From Geosiphon pyriformis (Eukaryota; Glomeromycota; Glomeromycetes; Archaeosporales; Geosiphonaceae): a stretch of DNA of 64,000 nucleotides. Shown here piece by piece: positions 53,877 to 64,000 of the stretch. The position numbers were made by a program, and so were the translations under genes. The stretch is from contig JAAOMT010000420.1 in assembly GCA_016748015.1 (NCBI GenBank), positions 122,140 to 186,139 of the forward strand, written 5' to 3'. The notes beneath the pieces were generated by a model. The model saw only the letters and a list, made by a program, of their open reading frames with translations, made no database searches and had not been told where the DNA came from. Every line of letters starts with the position of its first letter. The stretch's first letter is position 1.

Positions 53877-55300
53877 TCATAGAATCTGGTGAGATTCACT
53901 TTGTTCATTAAGAGCTATGTTTACTGGAACTATGAATCGTCCAGTTGAACCAAAACTATTGGTTTCTCTTTCACTTTTTCCCAATTGTTCTCTTTGACTG
54001 ACTAATTGTAAACCCGAAATATTAATTAAGAGTAAATAAATGGCTTGGGCAATTTTCTCAGTATGTTCAATCTTAAATGGCTTGTCAGTTTTGTTTTGGA
54101 GTATTATTGTTATGTCACCAATATATCCAGCATCAATAATTCCTCCTCTAACATTGATTCCTTTGCTTGCCAAAGAGGACCAGTGTTACCAAACAAAATT
54201 AGAGATATTGTTTAGCATAAAATTACCCTTATAAATCTCATCATTAATTAGCATATATTATCGTTCAAATTATTACTTATTACATTAGCAAAATATCCAA
54301 AATTGTCATTTAATTAATAACTCAATTTGTACATAACACAAATGTAACCTAATTGTGATGATCAATTATGCAATACCCCGAACTATGTAACATTCAAAAA
54401 GTTCGCCAAAATTTGTAAGAAATTTGCTGAAATATCTAATAGTTCGCAGAAATAACTTGTAGTTTGCTGAAATGTATCTTTAGTTCAGCAAAATTATAGA
54501 AAATAGCAAAGTTCAAGTTCATAGAATAGTGTTATAACAAGTTGTATAAAAGAAGAGCTTCTCTCTTTGAGGAAAGGTATCTTACTTTAGATTTATCACT
54601 TAGAACCATTCCTATACACACAAAAAGAAATAAATATCAAATAATTTGAAAAACCAAATTCTTTAATTATTGCACTTGGAAAATCCCCAAAACCCAAATA
54701 ACGTTTTGAAATTGATTAGATACCAATTTCAGTAAACTGTTAGTGACTCCAGGCCTGGATAGAAAACGTTTTCCTTGATAAAATCCTATTTTTTTTACAT
54801 TTTTTTTATTTTTCTTTTATTTTCTTATTACAATCATTAGGATAGCCTACAGACAAGATTTCTGTAGAAGAGTTGACTTTCACAGCAAAGTAACTACACA
54901 TTTTAGTGAGCTTCCAGATGAGCAATTCCTGAAAAAGAGTTGACGTTTACTACAATGTAACTACATAAAGTAACTGGCAAGGAATTGGCCATTCCACTTA
55001 TAAGCCCAGTAGTTCAAATTATAGGAGATAATTTGAAGATAAATTTAGTTACTGGAGGTTTAACCACATCCAAGAAACGTAAATTCACAGCAAACAGGCA
55101 TCAACAACATTGAAAAAAAGAGACCAAAAATTTCTGGTAACACCGGGAGGTAATTTAAACTATTGCTTCTGGTGAGATTTCAAGAGCAATTTTGAGGTTG
55201 ATTTTTGTAAGAGATTTGGGTTTGAGAACAAGAGTATCCTTGTCTGGATATCTTAGGTCATATCCAGCATCAATTTCATGTGCTTTCTCAGGTTTTATTC
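53877..55300 (-). pseudogene. Element F: dUTPase domain, split by a solo LTR
   Basis: The upstream part (55300-55143) has motif I AGYDLRYPDKD, then KINLKIALEIS and the first residues of motif II (TSR). The downstream part (54179-53877) continues SSLASKGINVRGG, motif III GGIIDAGYIGDI, motif IV EKIAQAIYL and motif V FGSTGRF. Motif II (SRSS) is split by the solo LTR. The insert plus one target copy totals 963 bases, a multiple of three. Motif I and III residues look active-like, so the domain was probably sound before the insertion. Confidence 0.88.
54184..55142 (+). repeat. Solo LTR of family 2 inside the element F dUTPase
   Basis: 959 bp, TGTTACCAAAC...TTCTGGTAACA, opposite in orientation to element F. 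The target repeats are CCAG (54180-54183) and CCGG (55143-55146), differing by one CpG transition. It has a TATAAAAG box at 54545-54552. No internal region remains, consistent with LTR-LTR recombination. Confidence 0.92.
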
Positions 55301-56250
55301 CTTGTTTATTGTTGTTGAAATATTTGAGTTGTAAGGCAGGCTGATTTTCGATGAGATAGATGGGTGTTGTTCCAATTTCTTCTGTTGCTTTAGGTTCTCC
55401 AAATTCAATTTCATTTTCATCATTTTCACTGGGCAGAGAAATGCTAAGAACATAGTATTTAGGACACTATTTTTTATTACAAGGCATAATGCATTTTTCA
55501 CATAGCCTAATGTTTATTTGCTCTAATTGTTGAATTTGAGCTTCTTGGGTTGGGTAGATGTGACTTGCAATTTGGTGGTAAACTTCTACTTTATCTTTGT
55601 AATCAAATCCAGCTAATTCTATGGTGTATTCAATGTATTTTGTTTCCTTCATTTGACAGACATCTTCTCTGGTAGCTTCATTAATTAATGTCATTGCTAG
55701 GTCGAAAATCATCTCAGCATCATGGAGGTAGTAATAAAGTTTGTTAAGAGCACTGTTGTATGCCACATTAAAGGGTGTTTCTCTTTTTACTTTTTCTGAA
55801 ATTGATAAAGCATATTGGCAAGTCTGATCGCAGACTCCTCCTCTCATTGCTACATTAATCCAATTGCATTCTTCTGGTAGCATATCTCCACAAGTCAAAC
55901 AAGGGGTGTTGTCCCATTTTCCGCTTCTTTTTATTAGATGGCCCCATCATTCTCTGTGGCAAGCCTTGCAGTAATAACAAGTATGATTTTCATATTCTTC
56001 TTCAGGTAAAATACAGGCTCTCATTGAGAAGAGTTTCTTGTGGCAGTCCTTGCATTTGAGTGGAATGTAGGGGCATTGTTTTTGTGGTTCTGGTTTTGAA
56101 TAGGAGACATTCCATTTGGTTGTTATTGGTTCTTTTGTTTCAAAAGAATCATTTGTTGAAAAGTACTGTTGTTCAGTTTTATCAGCCCAATTGGAGGTTG
56201 ACCCAAATGCCATAAATGTTTCAATGATGGGCTTTTCTTCTTCCGGTTTA
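55301..56250 (-). pseudogene. Element F: cysteine-rich modules
   Basis: Minus-strand module 1 (56213-55800): KCKDCHKKLFSMRAC, TCYYCKACH, GKWDNTPCLTCGDML, CDQTCQYA. A helical segment follows (55800-55510), ending in QLEQINIRLCEKCIMPC, the start of module 2. The order and many residues match element C although the LTRs differ. It lies between protease and dUTPase. Inferred zinc binding; function unknown. Confidence 0.72.
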
Positions 56251-56259
56251 AATTCAAAA

Positions 56260-56866
56260 GCCAGGGCTTTTTTAGAGCATTTGTTGAATGTACCACAAGT
56301 GACAAGTACTCAGATATGTTGTCCTTGGTAAGAGATTTGTAGCTCTTGGGTTTCCCAGTCTAATTTTGCATTGGCTTTTTGAAGCCAGTTGTTTCCAACA
56401 AGGGCTTGATACTGGGGAGCATCCATTACAAGAACTTTGACTGGAATGGTGATTCCATCGAGAGTGGTCGGTCGACATTTCTCTTTAACTGTTGCATCAA
56501 TTGGTAAGTAATAATACTCCCAGCAGATCCACTATCTAAGATTAATCGAATTGGCTTTCTTTCTACCTCAGCTTCTGTGTATATTGCAGTTATGGCTTTT
56601 TGCTCATTGGCTGCTGCATTGCTAAGCAAGAATGGTAATTCATTTGCTTCAAATTCGAAAGAGAATATATCTGAAAGGTTGGCATTTTTAGCAATTCTGG
56701 CTGGTGAGATTGTGGTAGGAGTATAGGAAGAGTTTTGTTGTTGTGCTGCAGCTCTACCTTTTGAGAGTGCAGTATGGCAAAAATTCTGTTCTTCTGGCAT
56801 CATAAGATAACTAGATTGAGTATGATAGTGGTTGGATCTTGGTTGAGCTGAATTCTGGGGAACCAA
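56260..56866 (-). pseudogene. Element F: aspartic protease
   Basis: Minus-strand frame 56866-56426: FEFEANELPFLLSNAAANEQ, then IRLILDSGSAGSII with DSG intact (about 56540-56520) and TYQLMQQLKRNVDRP. A small frameshift near 56465 moves the C-terminal part (DGITIPVKVLVMDA, then the NNWLQKA landmark) to another frame. Confidence 0.85.
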
Positions 56867-56939
56867 TTGGTTGTTCGAATTGAATCTATTGTTGTTTACT
56901 TGGTATCAGCTTTGTGGTGTGAATTGATTTTACAGAATT

Positions 56940-58609
56940 AATCTTTGATAATGTTGTGTAGGTGGTTGTTGGTATTGCTGCTGAATTGGCTGTGGGTTAG
57001 ATTGATAATAGTTATCTTGATATTGGGGTCTTGGTGGATAGTAAGCTGGTGGTGATGGTTGATAATAAGATTGCTGTGGTGGAGAATAACGTTGATTACT
57101 CCTATTTTGTTGGTCTTGTTGTAGCTTTCTGCAATCTTTTTTCCAGTGGCCAGGAATTCTACAGTAATGGCAATTCTAAGGCTGGTTATTAGAGGGTAAT
57201 GTAAAGTTGTTTTGATTCCGTCTTTGGAGTGATTGATATCTTTGGGACTGCTGTTGTTGTTGGTTGGTGAAATAGTTTTTGACTTTTTTTGTGAGTTGGT
57301 CAATTTTCTCTTCAGCTGCTGAGCTGGTCTCTCCAATAGCTAAGTTCACAAGTTTTGTATGATTGGCTTCTTCCATGGCCATTTCATATCTTTTTGCATA
57401 CTGAATGGCAGAGTTTAGATCTTCTGGAGCATGTGGGTGAATCTTTTTAATCAGTTTATCCTTTAAACCAGCAATAAATTGATCCAAGATTTGAGCATCA
57501 GAATAATAATCATTAGTTTCAAGTTGGCGAATTTGTCTGAGAAGTTTGTTGAATTTCCCAATATAAGTTATAACAGATTCAGAAAGTTCTTGTTTGATAT
57601 TGCGAAAACAATTTCGAAGTGTGATTGAGGTGTTGTTATTGGTGAATTGTTCTAAGAAGACAGTTTTGAAAGCTGTCTAGTCATTAAAAGGGGTGGTCAG
57701 GTTTTTGAACTATTCATCTGCTGTTCCTTTGAGAAAGTAGGGAATTGTTCTTAACATTCTGGCAGCATTCCATCCATTTGTGTCTCCAGCTTTAGTAACT
57801 TGGTCAAGCCATTCTTGGGGACTGGTTTCAATGTCTTCTCCATTAAATTCAGAGATTTTTGCGATGTATGCTGTCATTTTGTCTTCTTTATTTTCACTGT
57901 CTATTAATTCTTCTTCAGATATTTCAGAGTCATTTTCTTCATTTACTGCTGTCTCAGAGTGTTCACTTCAGTTTTCAGCTAAAAAGTCAAGGAGATTGGA
58001 ACTAGTTTGAAGGGATTCTTGTTGTCTGGTAGGACTTCTGGGTGATGTAAAATCTTTTAGTCTTGCAAATCGATTTAAGAGTGAATTAAGTGTTTGTGTT
58101 TGTGCAATTGAAGCTGGAAAAGATGTGATAGTAAGTGGAAGTTTTGAACTGGTTTCTTGTTCAGGTGTTTGTAAGTGTTTGGCAGTTGTTTTTGGTAGTA
58201 TTGGAGTATTTGGGGTGGTTTTTGCATATTGCTTCAATTTTTGTTTACTTTTGTTGCTTGTTTCTGGCTCTAATTCAAAATCAATAGAGTATTGAGACTG
58301 TACTGGATATGTTTCTTCACAGTACTTGATAATATTAAAATTAAGTTCTTGAAAGTAGGTGGCAAGTGTTTTACTGTTAAGGTCTTCAGTTTCCAACTGT
58401 GAATAGTGTACTAAATTATTGTAAAGATTGCTTCTAACTTTTGAGATATTGTAATTTCCAAAAAGATAATTGTTGATGCAGTTTTTAATGTATTGGTATA
58501 CTGATTTCTTGACAACTTTAATTCCGTCTGGAATGTTGAATCTTTGCTTGCAGTGGGTGTAAATTGACTGGTAATACTCTAGAGTTGTTGCATCTGGTGT
58601 GGTTGCCAC
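56940..58609 (-). pseudogene. Element F: gag
   Basis: Opens at GTG 58609-58607 in AAAGTGGCA context. The N-terminal domain is 58609-57968 (ATTPDATTLEYYQSIYTHCK; many Ser/Thr/Gln), the capsid about 57860-57240 (FIAGLKDKLIKKIHP; YAKRYEMAMEEANHTKLVNL), and the knuckle at 57172-57131 (CHYCRIPGHWKKDC), intact. Gln/Pro/Tyr-rich repeats follow. The gag N-terminus does not resemble family 1, but the capsid end and knuckle do. Confidence 0.8.
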
Positions 58610-58654
58610 TTTGAAGTTGGTTTTGCTGTGTTGTTTCCGTGGGAGAGCACTAAA

Positions 58655-59638
58655 TGTTACCGGAGGTTTTTGGTTTCTTCGTAGCTCTTGTATGTTTGTT
58701 GTAATGCTATTAATTTATGACTATAGAAAGTGTTTGAACCTCCGATAACTGAATTTTTATCTTCAAATTATCTCCTATAATTTGAACTGCTGGGCTTATA
58801 AGTGGAATGGCCAATTCCATGCCAGTTACTTTGTATAGTTACATTGTAGTAAATGTCAACTCTTTCCCAGGAATTGCTCGTCTGGAAGCTCACTAAAAAT
58901 GTGTAGTTACTTTGCTGTGAAAGTCAACTCTTCTACAGGAATTTTGTCTGTAGGCTACCCTAATAATTGTAATAAGAAAAAAAAAGAAAAATAAAAGAAA
59001 TGTAAAAGAAATAGAATTCTGTCAAGGAAAACGTTTTCTATCCAGGTCTGGAGTCACTAACAGTTTACTAAAATTGGTAGCTAATCAATTTCGAAATGTT
59101 AGTTGGGTTTTGGGGATTTTCCAAGTACAATAATTAAAAAATTTGGTTTTTTAAATTATTTGATATTTATTTCTTTTTGTGTGTATAAGAACAGTTTTTA
59201 AGAGATAAATCTAAAGTAAGATACATTTTCTCAAAGAGAGAAGCTTTTCTTTTATACAACTTGTTGTAACACTATTCTATGAACTTGAACTTTGCTCTTT
59301 TCTACAATTTTGCTAAACTAAAGATACATTTCAGTAAACTACAAGTTATTTCTACAAACTTATTAGATATTTCAGTGAACTATCAATTATTTCGGCAAAT
59401 TTCTACAAATTTTGGCAAACTTTTGAATGTTACATATTTTGGGGTATTGCATGATTGAATATTGTACTTAGGTTACATTTGTGTTATGTACAAATTGGGT
59501 TATTAATTGATTGGTGATATTTGATAATTTGATTGAATACTAATTGATGATTTTGAAATGATAATATATGCTAATTAATGATAGGAATTATAAAGGTAAT
59601 TTCATGTTAATTAATATCTCAAATTTTGGTTGGTAACA
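58655..59638 (-). repeat. Element F: 5' LTR
   Basis: 984 bp. On the plus strand it starts TGTTACCGGAGG and ends TTGGTAACA. On the minus strand TATAAAAG lies at 59256-59249, a good TATA box. On the inner side the minus strand reads TTTAGTGCTCTCCCACGG, the probable PBS region. Confidence 0.93.
59249..59256 (-). promoter_or_regulatory. Element F: LTR TATA box
   Basis: TATAAAAG on the minus strand. The same octamer is present at the matching place in the solo LTR (54545-54552). Confidence 0.5.
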
Positions 59639-59642
59639 CTGC

Positions 59643-59900
59643 TGATGGAGCAACCAAAACTCCAATTGGCAAAATTGACGACTTCTTTATTGAAGTCAAC
59701 AGCATCAAGATACCAATCAAAGTTTTGATCATAGAAGCCACCCAGTACTAAGCACTCATTGGTAATGACTGGTTATCCAAAACCAACACCATTCTCAATT
59801 GGAACATGCAAAAACTCCAGTTGACATTTAAAGACTGACAAGTACAAATGCCAGCTACCTGCGGTCACTTCAAAGCTCATTCAAGAGAGCAATCATTGAT
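59643..59900 (+). pseudogene. Element G: aspartic protease, C-terminal part
   Basis: Resumes after element F with ADGATKTPIGKIDDF and VLIIEATQY, and keeps IGNDWLSK, the C-terminal retropepsin landmark. A stop at about 59750 follows QY. Confidence 0.8.
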
Positions 59901-60825
59901 TGAGCTGGAAGAAGAAAAGGCCAAACCTACTTGGGAAGCATATCAGGTCTCATGGGCCGACAACGACCACAACAAATTGCCACCAATACTTTCATAAGAC
60001 AAAAACAACAATGGAAAAGAAAAACAACAAGAAAAACTTACCTGAAATCTCAACCAAGTATGGAAAATTAACAACAACCAGGGAGAGCCATCTACTGGGA
60101 AGTGGCAAGTGAATGATAAGGAAAAAAGAAAAGGAAAAGAAGAAGAAAACAAACTGGAAGAAGCCACTGCCAATGAAAGCAACAGTGGCTGGACCAATTT
60201 ATACTCTGTCCACGAGCCACTGTCACAACTGCCATATATACCCTTCAAATGCAAAGACTGTAGAAAGAAACTTTCTTCCATGGGAGCCTGGATTATGCCA
60301 GATAAAGACCACTAGACCAGAACCCACTATTACTGCAAGCCATGCCATTGAGAATGCTATGGCTACCCAAAATGACAAGGAAAGTGGAACAACAAACCAT
60401 GTCTTGCTTATAGAGAAACACTACTCAATGAAGAAATGTGGAATGACATTTCTGGTCAAAGAGGAACATGCAACACTTCATGCCAGTACATGATCCTTAT
60501 TTGCGACTGGGTGAGCCATGGTACGCCCATAACAGCAATCTGGCACAGAGCAATTAATTGTTTGAATGGTTACCCACATGACAAGGACAAAATCTGACAG
60601 ATGGCAAATGCCAAAATTAAAGAAGCCACGCCTGGTAAAATCCTGGAAATCAAAAACAATCCGCCTGAATAGGTTGACATCATTTTGATCCCCAACCCAG
60701 ATGCTTTCCCTGACATTGAAACCAACCCAGAAGATTTCCATGAACATTATCAAAATTTAGCACCTACCAGAGAGGAACAAGAAGAGCATTTAGCACAGCT
60801 AAACACTTGACTATGTGACTACTGT
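59901..60825 (+). pseudogene. Element G: charged linker and cysteine-rich modules
   Basis: Charged Trp-containing linker (KPTWEAYQVSWADNDHNKLP), then module 1 from about 60250: KCKDCRKKLSSMGAW, PDKDH, YYCKPCH, KWNNKPCLAYRETL, CNTSCQYM. Module 2 near 60810-60860: CDYCLIPCDFQYCNNCDLIY. The opening of module 1 (PYIPFKCKDC) is closer to element F (CPYIPLKCKDC) than to C (RRPKLICVDC). Several cysteines and frames are lost. Confidence 0.65.
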
Positions 60826-61560
60826 TTGATCCCATGTGACTTCCAATATTGCAATAATTGTGATCTCATTTATAATCCACCACCACACATGATTTACACA
60901 ATCCCAGAAGAAATTGAACTAATTAGTAGTTGCACATTGGAATCAGAATCAAATTTCAATCCCAATTTAAACTCCGATGACAACGAAAACCACGGTTCCA
61001 GTTCCATACAAAAGGGCAACAAAAATTCAAACTTCGAGTCAGACTCCAATTCAAATCCCAAAACATTTATCGCACTGCCTGACCTCATGAAAGAGCAGAA
61101 ACTCAAATGGTTCAGCGATAATGATGAAGGTATTATGCCAGAACGCATGCATGATACCAATGCAGGGTTTGATCTGAGATATCTTGGAAAAGAAGCCATC
61201 AAATTGGAACCAAATTCATGTACTTGCATTGATTTCAAAATAGCACTAGAAATCCCAGTAACAACAATGGTTCAACTAGCATTTAGGAGTAGCTTAGCAA
61301 AAAAAGAAATCAACATCAGAGGAGAAATAATTGATGCAGGATATGTAAGAAATATTATTGCTATGCTACAAAATGATTCAGAAAAAACTTATACAATTGA
61401 ACCCAATGAAAAGATAGCACAGGCAATATTCCTACCTCTGATTAAAGTAGCTTAGTTAATATCAGTGGAAAATAGGGAAGAATTAAGAATAACAGCTAGA
61501 GAAATACAGGGATTTGGATCAACGGGTAGAATAAATGTACCAGTCAATATGGCAGAAAAA
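60826..61560 (+). pseudogene. Element G: dUTPase domain
   Basis: HMIYTIPEEIELISS starts the domain and an Asn/Ser-rich spacer follows. Motif I AGFDLRYLG, II FRSSLAKKEI, III GEIIDAGYVRNI (Gly changed to Arg after Tyr-Val), IV EKIAQAIFLP, and V FGSTGRI after a TAG at 61453-61455. Same frame as the protease start once element F is removed. Confidence 0.88.
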
Positions 61561-63350
61561 GAAATTGTTGGCCAAGGGGAAATTATCTCAACAGGTCAAA
61601 CAATTTCCATTCCACCATATGACCAGTACATAGTAACAATAGAGAGAAAGGTGAAAAATTGAGCACAGATTTTTGAAGCAGAAGCAAGCCTTTGTAAAAC
61701 AGAAGACATTGGACTTATCAATATACACATACCAGCAAAAAATTACAACCATATCAAAATTCCCATTTATAACAACACTGGAAATGTCATAGAAATACCA
61801 GAAGAGACCACTCTCGGACATCTGACTACTGAAATTGAGGACCAACCATCAAGCATCATTCCAGACTTTCCATAATTGTGTGGATATGTGAATATCACAT
61901 CACAAACAATTTACGGATGAGATGAATGCTATTTGCTCCAACCAGAACAATTGGAACAAATAAACATAGGAAATTTAGATCCACTTCAACGTATGCAACT
62001 CAAGATGTTACTCAACAATTTCAATGACATCTTTGCCAGCAAAAATAAATTCGGCAGAACTGACATCATCTAACACCAGATCAAGACTGGAGATGCAATG
62101 CCAATCAAACAATGAGCATACAGAGTACCACCAGCCAGCCATGAGATCATTTGTCAAGAGATCAATCGAATGCTTGACAACAGGCTAATTCAGCCATCAA
62201 TGAGCCCATGGTCATCACCAGTAGTACTTGTCCAGAAGAAGAATGGAAAGATATGCTTTGTATAGATTACCGGAAATTGAATGGTGTAACTCGTGGAGAC
62301 AGCTATCCAACTCCACAAATACAGGAATTATTCAATGCTTTTGGTGGGAACAAATGGTTCTCAACATTAAACTTGGACAGTGGTTACTGACAAGTAGCCA
62401 TGAATCTAGCTGACAAAGAAAAGATGGCATTCACTACTAGAGAAAAAAATTTCAAATTTGAAGTGATGCCATTTGGCTTAACCAATGCTCCAGCCACCTT
62501 CCAACGGCTAATAGAAATTGTTTATACTGGCTTATTGTAAAAATCAGTAGTTGTATACTTAAATGACACCAATGTATTTTCAAAAATGTTTAATGATCAT
62601 TTTTATTATCTTCAACAAGTGTTTGAAAGACTAAGAAGAGCAGAACTAAAGTTAAATGCAACAAAGTGCTTCTTCAGCAAGACAGAATTAAAATTCTTGG
62701 GACACATAATCAGCAAAGACAGCATCAAAATGGATCCAGAGAAAATAGAGATAGTAAAGAACTTTCCAGTGCTGACCAATATGACAGAACTGAAATCATT
62801 CTTGGGATTCACCAGCTACTATCGATGTTTTATCAAGAACTTTTCCAAGATAGCACAGCCACTCAACCAACTGCAAACCAAGAATACAAAATATGAATGG
62901 ACAGAAAGTCAACAAGAAGCTTTCGATATTCTGAAAAGAAAGTTCATTCAAGCTTCAGTACTGATCTATCCAGATCACAGCAAACCATTTATCATCACCA
63001 CCGATGCATTCAGCCAAGCATTAGGAGCAGTACTATCTCAGAGAGAACCAAACGGCAAAGAACATCCAGTAGCATATGCCAGCTGAGGTCTAACACCAGC
63101 CGAAAAGAACTATGGAACACCAGAACAAGAACACTTAGCAATTTATTGAGCAGTCATGAAGTGGAACAAATACTTGAGCCAAAAGTTTGATATATACACA
63201 GATCATAAAAGATTAACATCACTTCAAAAACAAGAATGTGATGATGGCCACTAATCTAGATGGAAAATGGCACTCTCACGATATACTTATACTATACACT
63301 ATAAAAAAGGAAAAGACAATGGAAATGCTGATGGTTTGTTACAAATAAGA
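61561..63350 (+). pseudogene. Element G: pre-RT linker, reverse transcriptase and RNase H
   Basis: Linker: [68 protein letters not shown], a 1-base loss near 62255, LNLDSGY (first Asp of motif A to Asn), [17 protein letters not shown] (first Asp of motif C to Asn, about 62557-62568), LGFTSYYRCFIKNFSKI. RNase H: TTDAFSQALGAVLSQ kept, TPEQEHLAIY, TDHKRL. Stops lie near 62390, 62540 and 63087. Confidence 0.87.
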
Positions 63351-64000
63351 CAAATCTAAAAACATTTCAAACCCAAAAATATAACAATACCAATGAAAAT
63401 ACAACAAAAAATGAACATACAAAAATATCAACAATTGCAACATTATCTGAACACTCAACAGTTCAAGGAGAATTTATTTCAAATGGAATAAAAGAGTATC
63501 AAACAACAATCAAAATATTTTATTACTTACCAAAATATACTTTATCAGAAAAATAGAAGAGATCCAGATCAACCAACCAGAATAATTACAGAGCCAGAAA
63601 AAGAGACAATATTATTTAACATGCACTCAAATCCAACAGCAGGACATTTTCACAAAGAAGCAATCATAGAAAGAACCAGAAAGAGATACTATTGGCCATT
63701 AATGTATTCAGACATCATTCAATATGTTCAAAATTTTGATGCTTGTCAGCGAAGAGGAAGAACAAGACCCAGTAAACTATTAAGACCAATCAAAGTGGGA
63801 CAACCATTTGACTATATTGGAATTGATTTAATCAGACAATTAACAATCACCAGCAGAGGAAACAGATACATAGCAGTAGTTATGGACTATTTCACTAAAT
63901 GGCCAGAGGCAAAAGCAATTCAAAGAGCAGATGCAGAATCTATTGCCAAATTCGTTCATCAGGATTTGATTTGTCGACATAGATGTCCAAAAGAATTATT
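63351..64000 (+). pseudogene. Element G: integrase, N-terminal part (cut by window end)
   Basis: The spacer after RNase H (63351-63560) matches C. The zinc domain AGHFHKEAIIERTRKRYYWP with FDACQ has lost one Cys (to Phe). The first catalytic site IGIDLIRQLTITS keeps Asp. The codon equal to the C stop at 14228 is CGA (63975-63977), probably the ancestral state. The window ends just before the second Asp. Confidence 0.85.

Larger units (their letters stand above)
48844..59638 (-). mobile_element. Element F: Ty3/gypsy retrotransposon, family 2, in element G
   Basis: Minus-strand element of 10.8 kb including a solo LTR: 5' LTR 59638-58655, gag, protease, cysteine modules, dUTPase, linker, RT, RNase H, integrase, tail domain, polypurine tract and 3' LTR 49824-48844. 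The flanks are CCAC (48840-48843) and CTGC (59639-59642); both are one CpG transition away from CCGC, and CCGC restores the protease frame. Catalytic Asp residues of RT, RNase H and integrase are changed to Asn. Confidence 0.93.
45596..64000 (+). mobile_element. Element G: Ty3/gypsy retrotransposon, family 1, interrupted by element F, truncated by window end
   Basis: 5' LTR 45596-46363, gag 46429-48340, protease split at 48843/59639 by element F, then cysteine modules, dUTPase, linker, RT, RNase H and the start of integrase, cut at 64000. The left flank is ACCAG in LINE3 ORF1. The right target copy is outside the window. Frame breaks occur in gag (near 46735) and RT (near 62255). Confidence 0.9.

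Noticed and set aside
56260-56470. Programmed frameshift between protease and cysteine module in F
   Set aside because: Family 1 copies C and B keep one frame across the same point, and no slippery site is evident; a simple indel explains it.

Overview
The window is a block of nested, decayed retrotransposons with no recognisable host gene, tRNA, rRNA or CRISPR array. Low GC, large Ty3/gypsy elements with non-AUG gag starts, non-LTR (LINE) elements carrying RNase H, and transition-dominated decay all point to a repeat-rich fungal genome. The LINE ORF2 resembles, from memory only and unverified, families abundant in arbuscular mycorrhizal fungi (Glomeromycotina).

Layout. 1-594: end of a gypsy pol gene (element A), cut by an exact 19-bp Nextera/Tn5 mosaic end at 595-613, so this is a library or assembly joint. 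614-1054: LTR-like fragment. 1055-17209: gypsy element B, minus strand, whose 5' LTR is split by gypsy element C (6433-16631, plus strand, both LTRs present). 17214-17946 and 27930-about 30285: one minus-strand LINE (LINE1), interrupted by gypsy element E (17951-27925, minus) and by B. About 30290-31125: AT-rich spacer containing another LINE 3' tail. 31126-38020: LINE2, plus strand. 38021-40139: very AT-rich island that holds a hypermutated LINE tail and a hypermutated solo LTR still flanked by TTAG repeats. 40140-45591: LINE3, minus strand. 45596-64000: gypsy element G, plus strand, split by gypsy element F (48844-59638, minus, family 2), which itself carries a solo LTR (54184-55142) inside its dUTPase. 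G runs off the end of the window.

Element biology. B, C, E and G form one gypsy family (LTRs about 770-890 bp); F and two solo LTRs form a second (LTRs about 960-984 bp). Both encode one polyprotein in the order gag (capsid, CCHC knuckle), retropepsin, cysteine-rich modules, trimeric-type dUTPase, pre-RT linker, RT, RNase H, DDE integrase with a GPY/F-like end, and an unrecognised tail domain. In copy C the frame runs 7382-15730 with many nonsense codons but no frameshift that I found. The LINEs encode ORF1 (RRM-like fold plus CCHC knuckle) and ORF2 (endonuclease, RT, RNase H, terminal zinc finger), joined by an ATGA stop/start overlap.

The strongest unusual signals are a shared CC(A/G)(G/C) target duplication around LTR insertions of both families, C-to-T/G-to-A hypermutation of old copies, the cysteine-rich plus dUTPase insert in the gypsy polyprotein, a GTG codon in good context at the start of gag in both families, and the sequencing-adapter joint at 595-613.
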